Assembly: GCA_013360985.1 (NCBI GenBank)
Contig: JABWAM010000121.1
Span: 1 to 7,421, forward strand
Direction of reading: 5' to 3'
DNA length: 7,421 bases
DNA from: Verrucomicrobiia bacterium
GTDB lineage: Bacteria > Verrucomicrobiota > Verrucomicrobiia > JABWAM01
Part shown: piece after piece, positions 5,935 through 7,421 of the stretch
How positions within the stretch are numbered: position 1 is the first letter of the stretch
Layout of the letters: each line of letters opens with the position of its first letter
Program-made: the position numbers and the translations under genes
The notes under the pieces: generated by a model
What the model was told of the DNA's origin: nothing
The model's input: the letters and a program-made list of their open reading frames with translations, nothing else
The model's database searches: none

Positions 5935-6207
5935 TCATTTCTTTGCGGGGAGATCGTCCACGATCGCGACGACCATGTCGCGCACGGGGCTTTTCGGATC
6001 GCCGACCGCCTGGCGCGCGGCGGCGCCATCGCTGGATACGAGGACGGTTTGGTGAAGTGCCGCGCCGTGCGGATCGATCGCGGCGCGCGGCGCGCCGATC
6101 GGGGCGCCGTCGCCGTCGACGGGTTGGCAGATCAGGATGCGCCAGCCGTGGAAACTGCGATGTTTCCGCGTGGCGGTGGCGTTGCCTTCGATGCGGGCGA
6201 GGAGCAT
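5935..6207 (-). CDS. EutN/CcmL-type microcompartment vertex protein (BMC-P), second paralog
   Basis: This 90-aa protein of the BMC-P family presumably forms shell-vertex pentamers. It shows the family opening LLARIEGNATATRKH (2-16), GWRILICQPVDGDG (21-34), AAIDPHGAALHQTVLVSS (42-59), GAAARQA (61-67) and the closing VRDMVVAIVDD (75-85). The loop normally reading DxxGAGxGxxV is DPHGAALHQTV here, losing the second and third glycines that usually line the pore. ATG 6207 overlaps the stop of the aldehyde dehydrogenase by one base (TGATG), so the two are probably translationally coupled. A TTG one codon earlier is an alternative start. Having two diverged BMC-P genes side by side fits PVM-type loci, which carry several. 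Confidence 0.9.
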   Translation of the reverse strand: MLLARIEGNATATRKHRSFHGWRILICQPVDGDGAPIGAPRAAIDPHGAALHQTVLVSSDGAAARQAVGDPKSPVRDMVVAIVDDLPAKK

Positions 6208-7421
6208 CAATAAATCCGGAGGTTGTCCACCATCACGCAGCGGCGGACGCGCGTGAAGGTGCGCGGGTTGGTGATCCCCTCGCCGGTCGGGGTCGCGATC
6301 GAATAGCTGAGGTAGCCCTCGCCGCCGAGGCCGAGCCCCGCCATGCAGGGCCCGTTCTTCACGAAGAGGGTCGTGTCGAGCGCGCGCGCCATGGCGGTCA
6401 TGTGGTCCACGTTCTTCGAGTGGATGATCGCGGTGTGGCGGTAGGCGTGCTCGGCGGCCTTCGCGGCGGCGATCCCCTCCTCGACCGAGCGCACGCGCAC
6501 GACCGGGATGAAGGCGGTCATCTGTTCCTCGACGACGAAGGGATGCACGGCGTCCGTCTCCGCGAAGAGGAGCTGCGTTCCGTCGGGCACCGTCGCGCCG
6601 GCGGCCTTCGCGAGGAAATCGGCGCCCTTGCCGACGAAATCCTTGTTGAGCACGGGATGCGGACAGCCCGCCCCTTTCCCCTCGGGGAAACTGAATACCG
6701 CCCGGGTGAGGCGGTCGAGCTGGGCGGCGTCGAGGCGGGCGGCGCCGTTCTTCGCGAGCGCGGCGAGGAGCGCGTCGGCGATCCGGTCGAGGACGAAGAC
6801 CTCCTTCTCGCCGATGCAGAGCAGGTTGTTGTCGTACGACGCCCCTTGAACGATGTGCCGCGCGGCGCGGTCGAGGTCGGCGGTGTCGTCCACGAGCACG
6901 GGCGGGTTACCGGGCCCGGCGCAGACGGCGCGTTTGCCGGTCTGCATGGCGGCCTTCACCACGCCGGGACCGCCCGTGACGCAGAGGAGGCGGACCTGTT
7001 CGTGGGCGCACATCGCCTTGAACGATTCGATCGTCGGCTGCTCGATGAGGGCGATGAGGTCGGCGATGCCGGTCTCCCGCTCGATCGCCTCGTTGAACGC
7101 GCGCACCGCCAGCGCCGCGCACCGCGCGGCGTTCGGATGCGGGTTGAAGACCACGGCGTTGCCGGCTGCGACCATGCTGATCACGTTGCCGCAGATCGTC
7201 GGGATGGAGTGGGTCGAGGGCGTGACCGCGCCGATCACGCCGAACGGGGTGTACTCCTCATGGGTGATCCCGTGGTCGCCGCTGAGCGCGTAGGGGCGGA
7301 GGAACTCGAGCCCCGGCACGAGCTTGACGATCTGGAGCTTTTCGATCTTGTGATCGAGGCGGCCAATTTTCGTTTCATCGAGTTCGATGCGTCCCCACTC
7401 CCGCGCATTCGCGTCGGCGAG
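6207..7421 (-). CDS. CoA-acylating aldehyde dehydrogenase, PduP/EutE type (5' end outside the window)
   Basis: Oxidises an aldehyde to its acyl-CoA with NAD+ and CoA. In PVM-type microcompartments the likely substrate is L-lactaldehyde made by the aldolase. The window holds 404 codons; the family is about 460-480 aa, so roughly 60-80 N-terminal residues lie beyond the right edge. No stop interrupts the frame up to 7421. Family signatures include YTPFGVIGAVTPSTHSIPT, NVISMVAAGNAVVFNPHP, CAGPGNPPVLVDDTADL and NNLLCIGEKEVFVL. The catalytic Cys in the last is encoded at 6816-6818. The protein ends RRCVMVDNLRIY with no C-terminal targeting tail; PduP-like enzymes usually carry that signal at the N-terminus, which is not visible here. 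Its stop overlaps the next start by one base. First visible gene of the operon; the promoter must lie to the right. Confidence 0.95.
   Translation of the reverse strand, partial: LADANAREWGRIELDETKIGRLDHKIEKLQIVKLVPGLEFLRPYALSGDHGITHEEYTPFGVIGAVTPSTHSIPTICGNVISMVAAGNAVVFNPHPNAARCAALAVRAFNEAIERETGIADLIALIEQPTIESFKAMCAHEQVRLLCVTGGPGVVKAAMQTGKRAVCAGPGNPPVLVDDTADLDRAARHIVQGASYDNNLLCIGEKEVFVLDRIADALLAALAKNGAARLDAAQLDRLTRAVFSFPEGKGAGCPHPVLNKDFVGKGADFLAKAAGATVPDGTQLLFAETDAVHPFVVEEQMTAFIPVVRVRSVEEGIAAAKAAEHAYRHTAIIHSKNVDHMTAMARALDTTLFVKNGPCMAGLGLGGEGYLSYSIATPTGEGITNPRTFTRVRRCVMVDNLRIY

Overview
This is a GC-rich window (roughly two-thirds G+C by eye) from a bacterium. It holds one plus-strand gene, gltD, converging on a six-gene minus-strand operon that runs off the right edge. 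The operon contains a CoA-acylating aldehyde dehydrogenase, two EutN/CcmL-type shell vertex proteins, a class II sugar-phosphate aldolase with terminal extensions, a lactate/malate dehydrogenase and an aldolase-like TIM-barrel protein. This set matches the Planctomycetes-Verrucomicrobia microcompartment (PVM BMC) that degrades L-fucose and L-rhamnose. The organism is therefore most likely in the Planctomycetota-Verrucomicrobiota superphylum, including Verrucomicrobiota, Kiritimatiellota or Lentisphaerota. No rRNA or other phylogenetic marker is present to settle this.

Layout: 1-147 is a GC-rich repeat module. 243-1673 (+) is gltD, the small subunit of glutamate synthase. 1674-2124 is a non-coding convergent spacer. 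It holds a 26-bp inverted repeat and a second, longer copy of the repeat, so gltD is bracketed by direct repeats. The operon, read right to left, is: aldehyde dehydrogenase (7421-6207, N-terminus outside the window), BMC-P (6207-5935), BMC-P (5863-5558), class II aldolase (5532-4501), lactate/malate dehydrogenase (4368-3442) and the TIM-barrel protein (3420-2125). Gaps are -1, 71, 25, 132 and 21 nt. The largest gap carries a perfect 8-bp-stem hairpin.

Proposed pathway (family knowledge plus inference): the class II aldolase cleaves fuculose-1-phosphate or rhamnulose-1-phosphate to dihydroxyacetone phosphate and lactaldehyde. The aldehyde dehydrogenase oxidises lactaldehyde to lactyl-CoA inside the shell. 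The lactate/malate dehydrogenase regenerates NAD+. The BMC-P proteins cap the shell vertices. BMC-H tiles, PduL and acetate kinase are absent here and presumably lie beyond the right edge.

The main points of interest are the last operon gene (a probable Schiff-base aldolase with a tail that could target it to the shell), an aldolase extended at both ends, a dehydrogenase with a malate-type Arg at its specificity position, and the lack of Shine-Dalgarno sequences, with pyrimidine-rich leaders before five of the six visible starts.
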